From NCBI RefSeq assembly GCF_027409185.1, contig NC_084469.1, positions 30,184,293 to 30,248,292 on the forward strand: a DNA stretch of 64,000 nt, written 5' to 3'. The stretch is from Cynocephalus volans (lineage: Eukaryota > Chordata > Mammalia > Dermoptera > Cynocephalidae). Shown here piece after piece: positions 11,390 to 23,803 of the stretch. The notes below the pieces were generated by a model. That model worked only from the letters and a program-made list of their open reading frames with translations. It did no database searches and was not told where the DNA came from. Made by a program: the position numbers and the translations under genes. The stretch's first letter is position 1. Every line of letters starts with the position of its first letter.

Positions 11390-13540
11390 GCATAGAATTC
11401 ACAGAAAATATGGTCATTTACAAAGAAATCCCAGAGTATCTCTAGGTATGCTAAGAGTCTTCAGCAGTTTGGTTGGATATGTCACAATTAAATTACCAAT
11501 ACTGTTCTTATATATTAGTAACAATAAGTGAGAAACTATAATTTAAAAAAAGACTCATATTTTAAGAAATTTGAAGTAATACAAACAACAGGTTCAAGAC
11601 TGGATTAAAAAATTGCAAAATTTTACTGAATGATGTCAAAGAGTATTTACAAAAATAGTTTTAAGCAACATTAATAGAGACTCAGTATGGTAAAAATGTC
11701 AATCTTCTGATTAATTAATAAATTCATTACAATCCAAATCAAAATATTATAGATTCCTTTAAACATGGACCTTACTAACCCAATTCAAAAATCCATGTGG
11801 ATGAGCAAAGAGCTATGAAAACCAAAGATAATATGAGGAAAAAGAATAAAAGGACAGAATTGCCCTGTCATGTATGAAAAATATTTACTTTGATAATTCA
11901 GATAATGGGGTTGTTCTGGCATACGGACATTAAAAATGTATCTAGGTAACATACAAGAGACCCTAGAAAGAGATCAAGCATTTTTTAGTAATTTAGTATA
12001 TAACATGGGTTGGTGTAGAAATAGGCAGGGAACCTGCAGAGTGACCTGGAGGGAAACGTGCCCATCTGTTCCCCTGAAGGCCCACTGATTACAGATTTTC
12101 TGCAGACCTTGAATGGCTCTGTAAATATGTTTCAGCCTCTCTAAGTTGTGGTCTGAGAACCCTTATTCCCACCAAGGGACCTGCCGGGAGACTTGCCTGT
12201 CTGTTTCATCAGAGACAGGTGTTCAGACATCAGTGTCAACAGTGGACTTTGAAGCAACCGTATGACTCAGTTCCAGCCCTGTGGTGCAGGGACAGTGTGG
12301 AAGCAACTCTATGACTCAGTTCAGCTGTGGTCCGGGTCCAGTGCTGCCTGCCAAGGGACCCACCTGGTGGCCTAGTAGGAGCCCTCCTGTGGACCTGAAG
12401 AAAGTTACAGCCATCTGTGCACCTGGTGACAGACTCACTGTCTGTCGACCCGCTTCCCTGTACCAGCCCTATTGATCAAGATGTGGGAGGCAGTGCGGCA
12501 CACCCAGGGACCAGAGTTGATCCACATCCGCTTAAGCCCATTGTCACAGGCTCTGCAATTGTGAACCTGACTGTGGAGTCAACAGCAGCCACATGAACCA
12601 ACTTCTACCCTACCCAACTGCAATCTCAGGGGCAATCTCATCAGCGCAAGGACCCAAGAGAAGAAGGCTTTTATCTGTCAAACCCAGTCTGTAAAGACTG
12701 GACGTGTTGTTTACTATTATAAAAAGGTCAAAAGATAACAAGGGTTAGCAAGATACAGAAGCGGACTCTTGTATACTGTTGGTGGGAACATATACTGGGA
12801 GAATCCTTATGAAAAACATTATTGAGGTTTCTTAAAAAAATGAAAATAGAAGTAGTCTATGATACAGCAATCCCAATTATGACTTTGTTATACAGGAAGT
12901 AAAATCAGAATCTCAAAGAGATATCAGCATCCTCAGGTTCGTTGCAGTATTATTCTCAATAGCCAAGATATGAAATCAACCTAAGCGTCTCCATGGATAA
13001 ATGGATACTGAAAATGTGGAATACATACACAATAGAATGTCATTCAGCCATAAAAGAATGAAATCCTGCCATTTGTGACATGAATAAACCTATAGTATAC
13101 AATCCTACGTGAACTATGCCAACACAGAGAGACAAATACTGCGTGATCTCACTTACACGTGTTATCTAAAACATTGCAACTCATAGAAGCAGAGAGTAGA
13201 AGGTGGTTGCCAGGGACTGGAGAGTGGGGAAAAGAAGAGATGCTGGTCAAAGGGTACAAACTTTCAGTTATACTATGAATAACTTCTGGGGATGTAATGT
13301 GCAGCATGATGTCTATATTTAATAATACTGTATTGTTCTCTTGATGTTTGATAAGAGAGCAGATTTCAAGTGTTTTCACCACAAACACACTCATACACAC
13401 AAATGGTAACTGTGGGTGGTAATGGATAGGTTTGTTAGTTTTTATACAATATATACGTGTACCCAATCTTTACATTGTGCACATTGAATATGTGCAATTT
13501 TTATTTGTCGATTATATATTTTATAATAAAAAATAAAACA
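11390..13540 (+). mobile_element. Old L1M element, plus strand, interrupted (unit 1)
   Basis: 11390-12010 carries ORF2 words such as GTCAATCTTCTGATTAATTA and ATTCAAAAATCCATGTGGAT. 12713-13540 carries the ORF2 C-terminus and 3' UTR (TATACTGTTGGTGGGAACAT, TCTCAATAGCCAAGATATGA) and ends in an A-rich tail. The two halves are in L1 order and are separated by a GC-richer block. Counterparts are 30737-32887 and 50088-52237. Confidence 0.75.
12010..12712. repeat. Unrecognised ~0.7-kb GC-richer block inside the L1M (unit 1)
   Basis: Sits between two L1M halves in all three units (about 31356-32058 and 50707-51409). It has an internal imperfect repeat carrying TATGACTCAGTTC at 12261 and again at 12310, 49 bases apart. 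Its base composition differs from the flanks. It may be a solo LTR or an L1 5'-UTR remnant; no TG...CA ends or target duplication were convincing. Confidence 0.45.
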
Positions 13541-13879
13541 TTCCCATTAAAAAGAATTGTGCAGAGGACAGTTGGGCTGAGCATCTAGTAAAGAGTGATT
13601 TGGTAATTGGACACCCCATCCACATGTTAAAAAAATAGGGAAAAATAATTTCTAAAAGATTAATTGTTAAAAGCATAACCTCACACACTTTAGAATAGAT
13701 TATGTTTATACTATCAGATTCAGAACTGATTTCTTAAACCAGGCAGAAAGTGCCAAAACATAAGAGAAAGTATTGTAAAATTTAACTAATTTAAATTTAA
13801 AACATTTGTGTCAAAAAGACTTCATAAAGAAAAGAGAAAGATAGTTCATGGACTGGAAGAGGAATGTGCTGCACTAATA

Positions 13880-13965
13880 CGCAATAAAAAAATAGTCCAT
13901 ATAATAATAAATAAAAAATAATAAACAAAAAAATGATAATAAATAACAAATGATAATAAAAACAC
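13880..13965. repeat. (AAT)-rich low-complexity tract
   Basis: Runs of AATAATAAATAAAAAATAAT type. The reverse-strand frames through it are artefacts. Counterparts are about 33227-33312 and 52577-52662. Confidence 0.75.
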
Positions 13966-14273
13966 CAAAAGTGCCATAGGAAATAGTAGGAGACAGGCTT
14001 GAATAGGCAATTCATAGAAGAGGAAACCGGTATGGACTATATCTCCCAAAACGATGTTCAAATAAGTTTAAACAAAATTAAATTTCACATCGTTCATCTC
14101 AAATTAAGTGTAAAGTCTGACAATATCAAGTTTGGGAAGAAATGAACAAATTAGTTCATTGGGAAGAAATAAAAAATGAGTTAATTAAATTAGTTAGGTA
14201 ATTGAAAATCACCATTTGGAAAACTATTTTTTCCTTTTAAGTGAAGCTGTGAAGGCTTACATGTTTAGCTGAC

Positions 14274-14675
14274 TGTATCAGTCCGTTTCTGTGGCGTATA
14301 AGAATATACATGGAACTGGGTGATTTATATAGAAAATGAAATTTATTTCTTAAGAGTTTCTGCAGCTGGGAAGTCCAAAGTCCCAGGAACATATCAGGTG
14401 AGAGTCTTGGTCATGGCTTTACAGCAAAACAGGGGTCACACATGCAGAAAATGGTGGAGCAGAGAGAGACACTAACCTCATTCACTCTCCTTTAAAGCCT
14501 TCCAAAGCATGCCCATGACCATCATTTATAATCCATTCACTAAGGCATTGTCCTACAATCTAATCAACTTTTCAAGGCCCCACCTTTCAGTTACCATAAT
14601 ATGATTTCCCACCCTCTTTAACACTGTCACAGTGGGGGGTCAAGTTTTGGGGAGACATTCAATCGAAGGCACTGA
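14274..14675 (-). mobile_element. MaLR-type (MLT1/MST-like) solo LTR, unit 1
   Basis: The reverse complement reads as an ERVL-MaLR LTR: it starts near TGCCTTCGATTGAATGTCTC, has GGTGGGGCCTTGAAAAG-type interior words, and ends with the GTATATTCTTATACGCCACA and CGGACTGATA region that resembles THE1/MST/MLT1 LTR ends. There is no internal retroviral sequence beside it. In this copy the bases diagnostic for unit 1 run throughout. Confidence 0.65.
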
Positions 14676-14829
14676 CTCAGTAATTCTACCTGAAGATTAG
14701 AACTTTGAGAAACTCTGGTACATGTGTCCAAGCAGACATTCCTAGTGATGTACAGTGTCGTACAGAAACCTCAGAAATAGATGAGTAAATTGTGCCATGT
14801 TCATGTTAAAGAGTTGTGTACAACAGTTA

Positions 14830-14945
14830 AAATGAATCCATTCTCATGTAGTATTAAAAAATATAATTTTTAAAAAAGTATAATAGTTTTTAAAATTATT
14901 ATTTATTAATTATAATTATGTATTTATTATTACTATTAATAAATA
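14830..14945. repeat. AT-rich low-complexity tract
   Basis: Almost pure A/T with TTATTTATTAATTATAATTA-type words. Copies are at about 34177-34292 and 53550-53643. Confidence 0.7.
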
Positions 14946-17181
14946 ATTTTTAGAAAAGAAGTTGCCAGAAGATGTACAATATTTACATAGCGCATGTAAA
15001 TATTAACACATAACATAATACACACATAATCTAGCAAAAGTATAAAACACAAATAGGAGTACACTACCACTCTACAATAACAGTTATTTCTGGGGTTAAA
15101 AAGAAAAAGTAAGATTTTGAATGAGAAAGGTAGTTTCAAGTGTATGTTGTATTTGGTGTTTCAATAAATTTGGAGCAAATTTGATCTAACGTTCCATTTA
15201 TTAAGTCTAGATGATGAATTTTTAGGTTATTTTCTTTGCCTTTCTGATTTTTAGTAGGATCATAGTAAAAAATCTTAATTTAACAAAAACATTTCAAAGC
15301 TTGGTGTTAGCGGGGTTCAGAGTGTGGCCATGAATTTGCGTGGCTAAAATCCAGGTTTCACTGAAGGCAGGAGATAGAGCGTTGCTTGTGAAGAGATTGA
15401 GAGTAAGTGAAAGTGAATTTTCACTGGGAAGAGGGAGCCAGGGGCCATATATCACGCGAAGAGAGAAAGATGATATAGATAAAAAGATTCATTTTAGAAT
15501 CTTTTTACATTTTACTTGCATCTACTTCATATTTTTCTTCATCCTAAGTGGATGCACGTGGGAATTGTCTTTAACACTGTTTGCTAATGTCATTTAATTG
15601 CCCAGTGCTACGCCCCTGAGCTCGTTCATTACATGTACACCTGCCCTTTGACCCAGTGGGGATCTCGAGCCTCTTAACCTATATTGCATGCAGACAGCCT
15701 GCCCCATTCTAGACAGTTCACAATGCTCAGTTCCCTGTGAACTCTCACATTCTTCAGCAAACCATCATCTCTCCGTTATCCATGGAAGTCCATCAAATTC
15801 TTTGCCACTTTCCCCAAGCTAACCACAGTCCCCTACATCAAAACTCCCAGAGACCCAGTGTCACTTTTCCCTTCAGTGAGAAACTTAAACTGAAAAGGAA
15901 TATTTCCTCCATATTCTCCCCGATCATTATTTCCATGTACCTGCTTCCTCCTGCTCTTTGTCTCTCAAGACCCAAAAGGAAAGTGGACTTGCACCCAGTG
16001 TGCACTCAGCCTTGTTCTGTCTCCTCAGCTATATTGCTCCATCGACTCCCTCAGCTGCAGTGGTTTCTCTCTCCAGTATCTACCCCAGCATCAGCGCTTT
16101 CCCATTAGCTAACGAGCACATTACAGCCTTTCAGTCATTCGATGAGTCTTTATCCATCTTAGGACCCCTTCCAACGATCACCCCATTTAATATCTTTGTT
16201 CTTCCATTCTCAGCCAGGCTTCTTTATAGAAACAAATTGCTGAACCCAAAATTATGTTTATTATATGTAAATGAATGTGTCTATCTTTTTAAAATCCCTC
16301 ACTGTTTACCCATCACCTAATGGATGAAGTCAAAGTTCCTTTTCATGGGGGAAACCTCCAGGACAGAGAGTTCAGACAGTGAAAGGGAACCTCAGGCAAA
16401 AATATACATATAACTTCGTTGGAAGCTGAGGGTACAGTACAGCCAGGGGTAGGAAGAAATCTGCCTGGAGAGAAGTTTGGGTTTATATTGTGGAGGATTT
16501 TGATCCAATGCAAGGACTTTATCGTTTCTTCATCAGGCACTGAGAATTGCTGTGGTGGCTGTGTGTTGCACTAGCCCTTTCTGGTAATAGATATATGCAA
16601 CCTTTTGCGTAATGTAAACCTAGATATTTGGTCACACATTAAATCAGTTATCAACAAGGCAATATTTTGAATGACAATGTGGTGCAAGGAGACTACAAGG
16701 TGACAAAATAAAAAAAGAGTTAAAGAACATAAGAAAAGTAGCCTCAGAGAAGGAGAAGTTGTTTGTATAATCAAAGTGGGAACTAGAGGAGACAGGTTTC
16801 TGAGCAAGGGGCTGAAGGATAGAGATCCATAGTGTCGGATGTCAGGAGGTTACCAGGGGAAAGACAGTATCTGCTGAAACCCTGGAAGAAAAGATAAGAA
16901 GACCCTTTCACTCCCAGGGAAAGGAGCCAGGAGTTGCATCAATATGAATGCAAGAGGCTTAGGAAGCCCACCTGCTCACTACAAAGTCTTCCTGGGAAGT
17001 GTTTCTGCTCTGAGATACTTGTCACACGAGTGTGATGGTGCTGATATAGTTTTTCGTGGACAGAAGATGCCAAATATTCTCCTTGGCCTCAGGAGCAGCA
17101 GGCAGAAGACACATCTCCTGAGTGCTTTGAGACTCCCTGATGGTCCATCACTGCTTTCACAATGAGAAAATATAATTTTCT
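14946..17181. other. Unit 1 right part, no supported gene
   Basis: Repeated at 34293-36528 and, diverged, at 53644-55863. The overlapping frames at 15737-16108 and 15958-16320 (123 and 120 codons) recur in unit 2, but in unit 3 the first gains substitutions and the second is cut to 68 codons. The sequence suggests an old L2-like element (TCACCTAATGGATGAAGTCA at about 16310). I do not call a gene. Confidence 0.55.
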
Positions 17182-17290
17182 TTATTTACCTTTTTTTTTG
17201 GCCTATGGCTGGTATGGGCATCCAAACTCTTGCCTTTGGTGTCATCAACACCGCACTCGAACCGAGTGAGCTAATCTGCCAGGCTGAAAT
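17182..17290 (-). mobile_element. tRNA-Ile-like SINE, unit 1
   Basis: Read on the minus strand it has an A box in TTAGCTCACTCGG, an anticodon-arm-like stretch GTGCGGTGTTGATGACACC, a B-box-like AGTTTGGATGCC and an A-rich tail. This matches tRNA-Ile-derived SINEs of colugos (CYN) and similar lemur elements. Target duplication AATATAATTTTCT (17169-17181) and AACATAATTTTCT (17291-17303). Confidence 0.8.
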
Positions 17291-17393
17291 AACATAATTT
17301 TCTGAAGAGGCCTGTTACCATGACCTTTGATTGTGGGAGTGGAAGGTGTCTGTGTAGCTCCTCTCTAACACAGTGTGCTTGTTCCAGTGCACG

Positions 17394-17400
<7 letters not shown>

Positions 17401-17452
<52 letters not shown>
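17401..17452. repeat. (AC)26 microsatellite, unit 1
   Basis: Pure dinucleotide repeat preceded by GTGCGCGC. The reverse-strand poly-Cys/Val frames here are artefacts. Confidence 0.95.
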
Positions 17453-17454
<2 letters not shown>

Positions 17455-17565
17455 TCAAATTTCAGAAACTGGCAAGAGCTGAACACTGGGATAACCAAAT
17501 TAGAATTACTGCCATCTGACTCTGTTTTCATGGACAAGAGCTCAAGAAGAAGCATTTTCACAGGA

Positions 17566-17640
17566 CACTCTCTCTGTCTGTCTCTCTCTCTCTGTCTCTC
17601 TGCCTCTGGTTCTCGCTTTCTCTGTCTCTCTGCCTTTTCC
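17566..17640. repeat. CT/TCTG-rich low-complexity tract
   Basis: TCTCTCTGTC-type repeats; counterparts are 36917-36991 and a shortened version at about 56028-56082. Confidence 0.8.
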
Positions 17641-17689
17641 CCATAGAATGTTGAGAACTTGGGTACTGCAGTCTGGCCAATGTTTCTGT

Positions 17690-17830
17690 CCTAGTTTTGC
17701 CACTATTTCTCTGTGTCACTTTAGGCAATTCAATCGACCATTGTTTCATCTGATAAAGTGACATAATAATCTACTTACCTCTTGGGGTTTTGTGATGGTC
17801 TAAGGAGACAATGTGTAGTGCAGTTGGTGG
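17690..17830 (+). repeat. MIR SINE, unit 1
   Basis: MIR order: TTTTGCCACTATTTCTCTGT, then TCACTTTAGGCAATTCAAT, then TTGTTTCATCTGATAAAGTG. Counterparts are about 37041-37181 and 56128-56265. Confidence 0.75.
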
Positions 17831-18844
17831 CTATCTATCCCTTGATGCCACAGCCATGAAGACTTTCTTGAAATGTGTAAGTCCTACCTTTGGAGTCAGT
17901 TCAGATGCTGTCAAATGGGTCCTGGCCCTGTGGTCTTCGTTCCTCTTCCACAGCTGGGAAGTTTACAGCCAGCTGGTCTAAGCATCTGCTAGCATTCATT
18001 TTGGGGGCACGCATGTTGGAGAGTGGGTTCCTGTTCCTCTATTGCTGAGGCAGAGATGAGACAGCATTGGAATGATTTGGAAAGAGGACTCCCTGAGTTT
18101 CCCAAATGTAGAGCAGAAGTGGGTGAAGGAGGTGTCCTGCATGAAGCCCGGAGATGAGGAGTCTAGTTTCCTGCTTGAAGGAAACAAGGTGGGTCACAGC
18201 ACTGAGAAAATTTGACATTATTCACCAGATTATAACGCTTCCTCTAGCTTGACTCCCTCAGGTCTTCATTCAGACCAACATCAGGGTGATTGCTGAAAAA
18301 CAACACACTCCTTCAGCTCTGTCCTGAGGGGACAGCTGACTCTCCCGGGTAATCTTTCCCAGAGTAATTTTCCAGAGGAAAGATTGAGTGAGAGTTCCCT
18401 GGAGAGTGTGTCTCTAGGGTCCAAGCTCTGGGCTGCCTTATTGCAGCATCTGAGTTAGAAGCTGGGCCCCTCTCCTCTGCTGTTCAGCACAGACTTGCAA
18501 CCACCCCTTGGAACATGGAAGGCGATGGTACAATGGAGCTCCCGAACTTTCTTCAAGCTCACACTGAAGCCATTCAGGTGTTAAGTGGGGCAGAGAAGAA
18601 GAAGCATATTTCCTCCTGTCCTTAGGATTTGACTGGAAGAGCATTAGGGTGGGGATTTATATTTTCCTTTCTCTTTCATGCTCATAGGAGGACTCCTAAT
18701 ATTTTAGAGTCTTAAGAATGAAAAAGGTGTTGCTGTTCTCTAGTCCACTTTATGTATGTGCCACTTTTATAATAGCTGTGATTAGTGATCTTAATTCTAT
18801 GATTTAGCATGGCCTGTGGCAGGGAGGTCACTGTGATGATGAAG
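17831..18844. other. Intergenic, no recognised feature
   Basis: Unit sequence between two MIRs; counterparts are 37182-38195 and 56266-57284. Short frames differ between copies and I see no gene. Confidence 0.5.
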
Positions 18845-19075
18845 TCTATGACGTCTGGGTAGGTGAGTCCTGGATCTGCCACTTACTGGCTGTCCCTGAC
18901 CTTGAACACTTATTTAACTTACTCATTTGCAAAAAAGGAATAGTAATGATACTAACAGCAACAGCAACATCTGCATAAATTTATGAGGAGTCAGTGAATT
19001 AGTATCCAAAAAGTCCTTAAAAGTAAAGCTAGCACATAGCACATAGTAAAGGTTAACTGCTATTCTTCTAACAAT
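18845..19075 (+). repeat. MIR SINE, nearly full length, unit 1
   Basis: Clear MIR: CTGGATCTGCCACTTACTGG, then CTGACCTTGAACACTTATTT, then the 3' end GCACATAGTAAAGGTTAACT. Counterparts are 38196-38426 and about 57285-57515. Confidence 0.85.
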
Positions 19076-21059
19076 CACACTAGTCATGGAATTGTTTGAC
19101 AACTCTCGAAAATCTTTTTCAGACTCTGCACATGGCAGATGTTGACATCACTTTTGTTGAATTGCATTTTCCTCTAGACATGTTTCAGGTGACACCACCC
19201 TTATTTGCTCTGTTCCTAATTGCCCTGTGTTCATATCATGCTCCAGCATCAAGGATGTGGATTTCCCAGACATAGATGAAATGATATCCCAGGAGGAATA
19301 TTTTCTTCCTCATAATCACATTTTGCCTTGGTGTCCATCTCTGAATCTCTTAGTACTTCCATGTTTTATTTACTGGGTACCTATTTGGGTCAAGATGTTG
19401 TGGAATGCCATAGAAGAGTTCAGTCAGACAAGGAGGCTTTAACCCTCAAATATTTGCACATACTTCCTCTGGATAATGACTACAGCTTTCACTGGCTTAT
19501 GAAAGGAATCTTGACCATCCGCTTTTCCGTCAAATTGAAAAACCTTCGGAGTATTTCTTTGGGTGAGAGAGGCTAAATGTCATTGTCCATTGGCAATTGC
19601 AGGCTTGGTTAACCCCCTTTTCGTTGAATGACTTTTGGGAAACAGGAATGACCTTTGAAATATATTTGCACAATAAGGGTACAGGAGAAATACCTTAGGA
19701 GACAACTTAACTTAAAATCAGTTTAAGAAAGGGAACAAAAAAGTTCTGAAGTAATTGTTTTTATGTGCTTAATACATTAAAAAGAAGACATAGTGTAGAA
19801 CTGAAAGAAATTGAGATGAAAATGAAAATGTCTTGAAAATAGCAGACAGAATGAATGAGGAGCTGAGAAATGATTTTGGTTCTCAATTTAGCCAGCTCTG
19901 ACAATTCAGAAAATAAATCAGTAACATGTTGGACAGAATTCAGATGTCCTTCTGGAAGGAAGATTAAAAGGAGAAACAGTTTAAAACAATAATATAAGAG
20001 AAATGTTGAGTGTGCAGAGAATGTGGAACTCTATCTAAAGAATATTAGTCATTCCACAGAAGGAAACCAGAAGAAATAGGACAAAGGCAACAGTTAGAGT
20101 TACAATAACAAGTCGTATTACAGTGAGTCAAAAACTCGAGTTCAGATTGAAATCCTCACTTACTCTGGAGAATATTAATGAAAATATCCTTACATGTCTC
20201 TTATTGATGTCTGTATTTTAGTGATAGGAAAATTTCTTCAGAATAGAAATTTAAGTGTCAGAGAGTAATAGATAACCTGAAAAGGAACAGAAGTTCAAAT
20301 CAGCTTCAGATTTCTCCCAACCCCAGTTCCAGAAAATTTTCACACTTCTAAGAGGAAAATGTCATAACTCATAATTCTATACTAAGGTCATTTTTTTCGG
20401 ACCTGTTTACAAAATTAAGTGAAAATACTGGAAATAGTTTGTAAAATATAATTTTATGGCAGAAATTTAAATAGTGTGAATGACCTATATTGTACAACTC
20501 TGAATAATTTAACAAAGACCGTGAGTTTGAAGATTGGGAAGGAATGCAGGAAAGACACTTTCTAATTCTCATGTTACATAAACAGGACTTAAGTTGTTTT
20601 TTCCCTCAACTTTATAAGGAGAGAAATAAAGGTTTAAGTAGGTTAATTCTATTATAAATTACTTATCCACTATAGAATTAAAAAAAATAGTGCAAGTCAC
20701 TGTATCAAATCATACAACTCGTCTGTATGATGCTATAGAAAAAGACACAGATTCTCATAGTTTTAGTTGAAAGAAGAAGTCTACTGGAGTCAGATATCTA
20801 TATTACCTTTAAGTAGAAATGGAAGATGAGTTAAACTCCAAGGCTCTTACAACTAACATAGAGAGCAGGTACAGTCCTAATTATACTTCTAGAAATCGCA
20901 GGTGCAAATTTGAAAGTGGTATACAGATGATTCACTAAGTAATAATTGAGAACATCACTTTAACATGCCTGAACAGCTCTTATGAAAATAAAGATTACAT
21001 TCTATAGGACATAAAATAATCTCTGAAATACAAATGTCTTGAGAAAACTTATTTTCAAG
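19076..21059. other. Intergenic, no recognised feature
   Basis: AT-rich unit sequence up to the boundary L1; counterparts are 38427-40410 and about 57516-59512. Frames of up to 82 codons (for example 19227-19442) are shared between copies but resemble no protein family and have no supporting context. Confidence 0.5.
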
Positions 21060-23803
21060 GAGATTTATTTATTTATTTATTTGAAACATAATTGTACATA
21101 TCTATGGGTTATAGTATTGAATATCAATACCTGTGTGCAATATTGTGATGCTGAAATCAGGATAATTAGTATATTCAGCTTTACACAACATAATTATTTT
21201 TTGTGGCCCTTTCCCAGTCTGTCACTAACACCCCTCCTGCTCCCCTTTCCACCTGTAGTAGGCTCAGTTCTGTTCTCTCCTTTTGAAAGTTCAGTGAATT
21301 ACTGTGATTGTAGTATGTTTCTTTCTTTCTATATTTATTTATTTATTTATTTATTTATTAGTTCTCACTAATAAGTGAGGACATGCAGTATTTCTCTTCC
21401 TGTGCCTAGGTTATTTCACTTAACATAAATTTCCCTAAGCTCATCCATGTTGCTGTGAATGGCAGAATTCCATTCTTTTTTTATGACCAAAGAGTATTCC
21501 ATTGGGTATATATACCACACTTTCCTTTTCCAGTTGTCTGTTGATGGACACTGAGGTTGGTTCAAACTCTTGGCTATCATTAACAGAGCTGTAATAAACA
21601 GGGGAATGTAGGTATCCCTTCAGCATGATGATTTCCATTTCTTTGGGCATATACCTAGCAGTGGGTTGCTGTATCATAGGGTAGTTCTATCTGTAGTTGT
21701 TTATGGAAACTCCACACTGTTTTCCATAATGGCTGCACTAATTTACAATCCCACCAACAGTGTAGAAGAGTTAGTTCCCTTTTCTCTACATCCTTGTCAG
21801 CACTTGTAATTCTCTGTCTTTTTGATATTGGCCAGTCTAACTGAGGTGAGACGATATCTCAAGGTGGTTTTAATTTGCATTTCCCTGATGGTTAGTGATG
21901 TTGAGCATTTTTTCATGTGTTTGATGGCCATTTGTATATCTTCCTTTGAGAAATGCCTATTCAGCTCCTTTGCCCAGTTTTTAATTGTGTTACTTTTTTT
22001 TTTCAGTTAAGGTGTTTGAGTTCCTTGTATGTTCTAGACATTAATCCGTTGCTGGATGCATAGTTTGCAAATGTTTTCTCCCATTCTTTAGGTTGCCTTT
22101 TCACTCTGTTTCTTCTGCCATGTAGAAATTTTTTAGTTTGATATAATCCTAGTTGTTTACTTTTTCTTCTGTTGGTTGTGCTTTTGGGTTGTTATTCATA
22201 AAGTATTTGCCCAGTCCTACTTCCTGATGTATTTCCTTTATGTTTTCACTTAGGGGTTTCATATTTCAGGTCTTATATTTAAGTCTTTATTCCATCTTGA
22301 GTTGACTTTGGTATATGGTGAGAGATACAGGTCTAGTTTCATTCTTCTACAAATGGTTATCCAATTTTCTCAGTGCCATTTATTGAAGAGGCGATCTTTT
22401 TCCCAATGTATATTCTCAGTGCCTTTGTTATAGATCAGTTGGCTGTAAGTATGTGGGTTGATTTCTGGGTTCTGTATTCTTTTTCTTTGGTCTGAGTGTC
22501 TGTTTTTATGCTATTACCATGCTATTTTGTTTACTACAGCTTTGTAGTATAGTTTGAAGTCAGGTAGCATAATGCCTCTGGCTTAGTATTTTTTTTTTTT
22601 TGCACAGGATTGCTTTGTCTATTTGATGTCTTTTGTTATTCCACATGAATGTTACGATTGCTTTTTTCTATTTCTATGAGGAATGACATGAGTATTTTGA
22701 TGGGGATTGCACTGAGTCCGTGGATAGCTTTGGATAGCATGGACATTTTCACAATGTTAATTCTTCCAGTCCAAGAGCATGGAATGTCTTTCCAGCTTTT
22801 TGTATCCTCTTTAGTTTCTTCTAGCAGTGCTTTGTAGTTCTTGTTGTAAATAACTTTCACCTCCTTAATTAAATTAATTCCAAGGTATTTTATTTTTTGG
22901 TGACTATTGTAAATGGGCTTGCTTTCTTGATTTCTTTTTCTGCTCGTTCATTATAGGAATATAAAAACAGTACTGATTTTTGTGTGTTGTTATTTGTATC
23001 CTACAGCTTTACTGAAATCATTTATCAGTTCTAGGAGTTTTTTTGTAGAGTCTTTCAGTCTTTCTATTTATAGGATCATGTAATCTGCAAACAGGGACAG
23101 CTTACATTCATCTGTTCCAATCTGGATGCCCTTTATTTCTTTCTCTTGACTGATTGCTCTGGTAAGTAATTCTAATACTATGTTAAATAGGAGTGGTGAG
23201 AGCAGGCATCCTTGTCTTGTTCCTGTTCTTAAAGGAAAAGTTTTCAGGTTTTCCCCATTCAGGATAATATTGGTGGTGGATTTGTTGTATATGGCTTTTA
23301 TTGTGTTTAGGTATTTTCCTTCTATGCCTAATTTGCTAAGAGCCTTTATGATGAAGGGATGTGCAATTTGTCAAATGCTTCTTCAGCATCTATTGAGATA
23401 ATAATATGTTTTTTGTCCCTGATTTTGTGGATGTGGTGTATCACATTAATTGACTTGTGTATGTTGAACCATCCTTGTATCTCTGGGATGAATCCCACTA
23501 GATCATGGTGTATAATTTTTTTGATGTATTGCTGTATTCTGTTTGCTAACATTTTGTTGAGGACTTTTGCATCTATGTTCATCAGAAATACTGGCCTGTA
23601 CTTTTCTTTCTTTGCCGTATCTTTGGTTTTGGTAAAGGGCGATGCTGGCATCATAGAATGAGTTGGGGAGAATCACCTCTGCTTCATTCTTTTGGAATAG
23701 TTTGAAGATAATTAATATTAATTCTTCTCTAATGGTTTGGTAGAATTCAGGTGTAAAGACATGTGTTTGTGGGCTTTTCTTTGTTCGGAGACTGCTGATT
23801 AGA
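21060..23803 (-). mobile_element. L1, 3' UTR and ORF2 C-terminal half, at the unit 1/2 junction
   Basis: Minus-strand L1 with a TTTA-rich 3' tail at 21064-21081, then ORF2 from the C-terminus to the reverse-transcriptase core (23346-23654 reads [23 protein letters not shown]). Many stops, so inactive. Its left part matches the L1 at 59513 onward and its right part the L1 at 178-1290, as expected for a recombinant L1 at a duplication junction. Confidence 0.85.

Noticed and set aside
15737-16320. Pair of 120-123-codon frames repeated in unit 2
   Set aside because: Repeated only because the DNA is duplicated; one is truncated in unit 3, with no recognisable domain.
17182-17290. Functional tRNA-Ile gene
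   Set aside because: Degenerate acceptor and T arms, A-rich tail and target-site duplications show a SINE.
17271-17646. Poly-Val/Cys and poly-Thr/His proteins around 17.3-17.6 and 36.6-37.0 kb
   Set aside because: Translations of the AC/GT microsatellite and CT tract; the repeat is missing in unit 3.
21331-21359. TTTA tandem repeat as a separate satellite
   Set aside because: Short simple repeat inside the L1 3' UTR region; copied with the L1.
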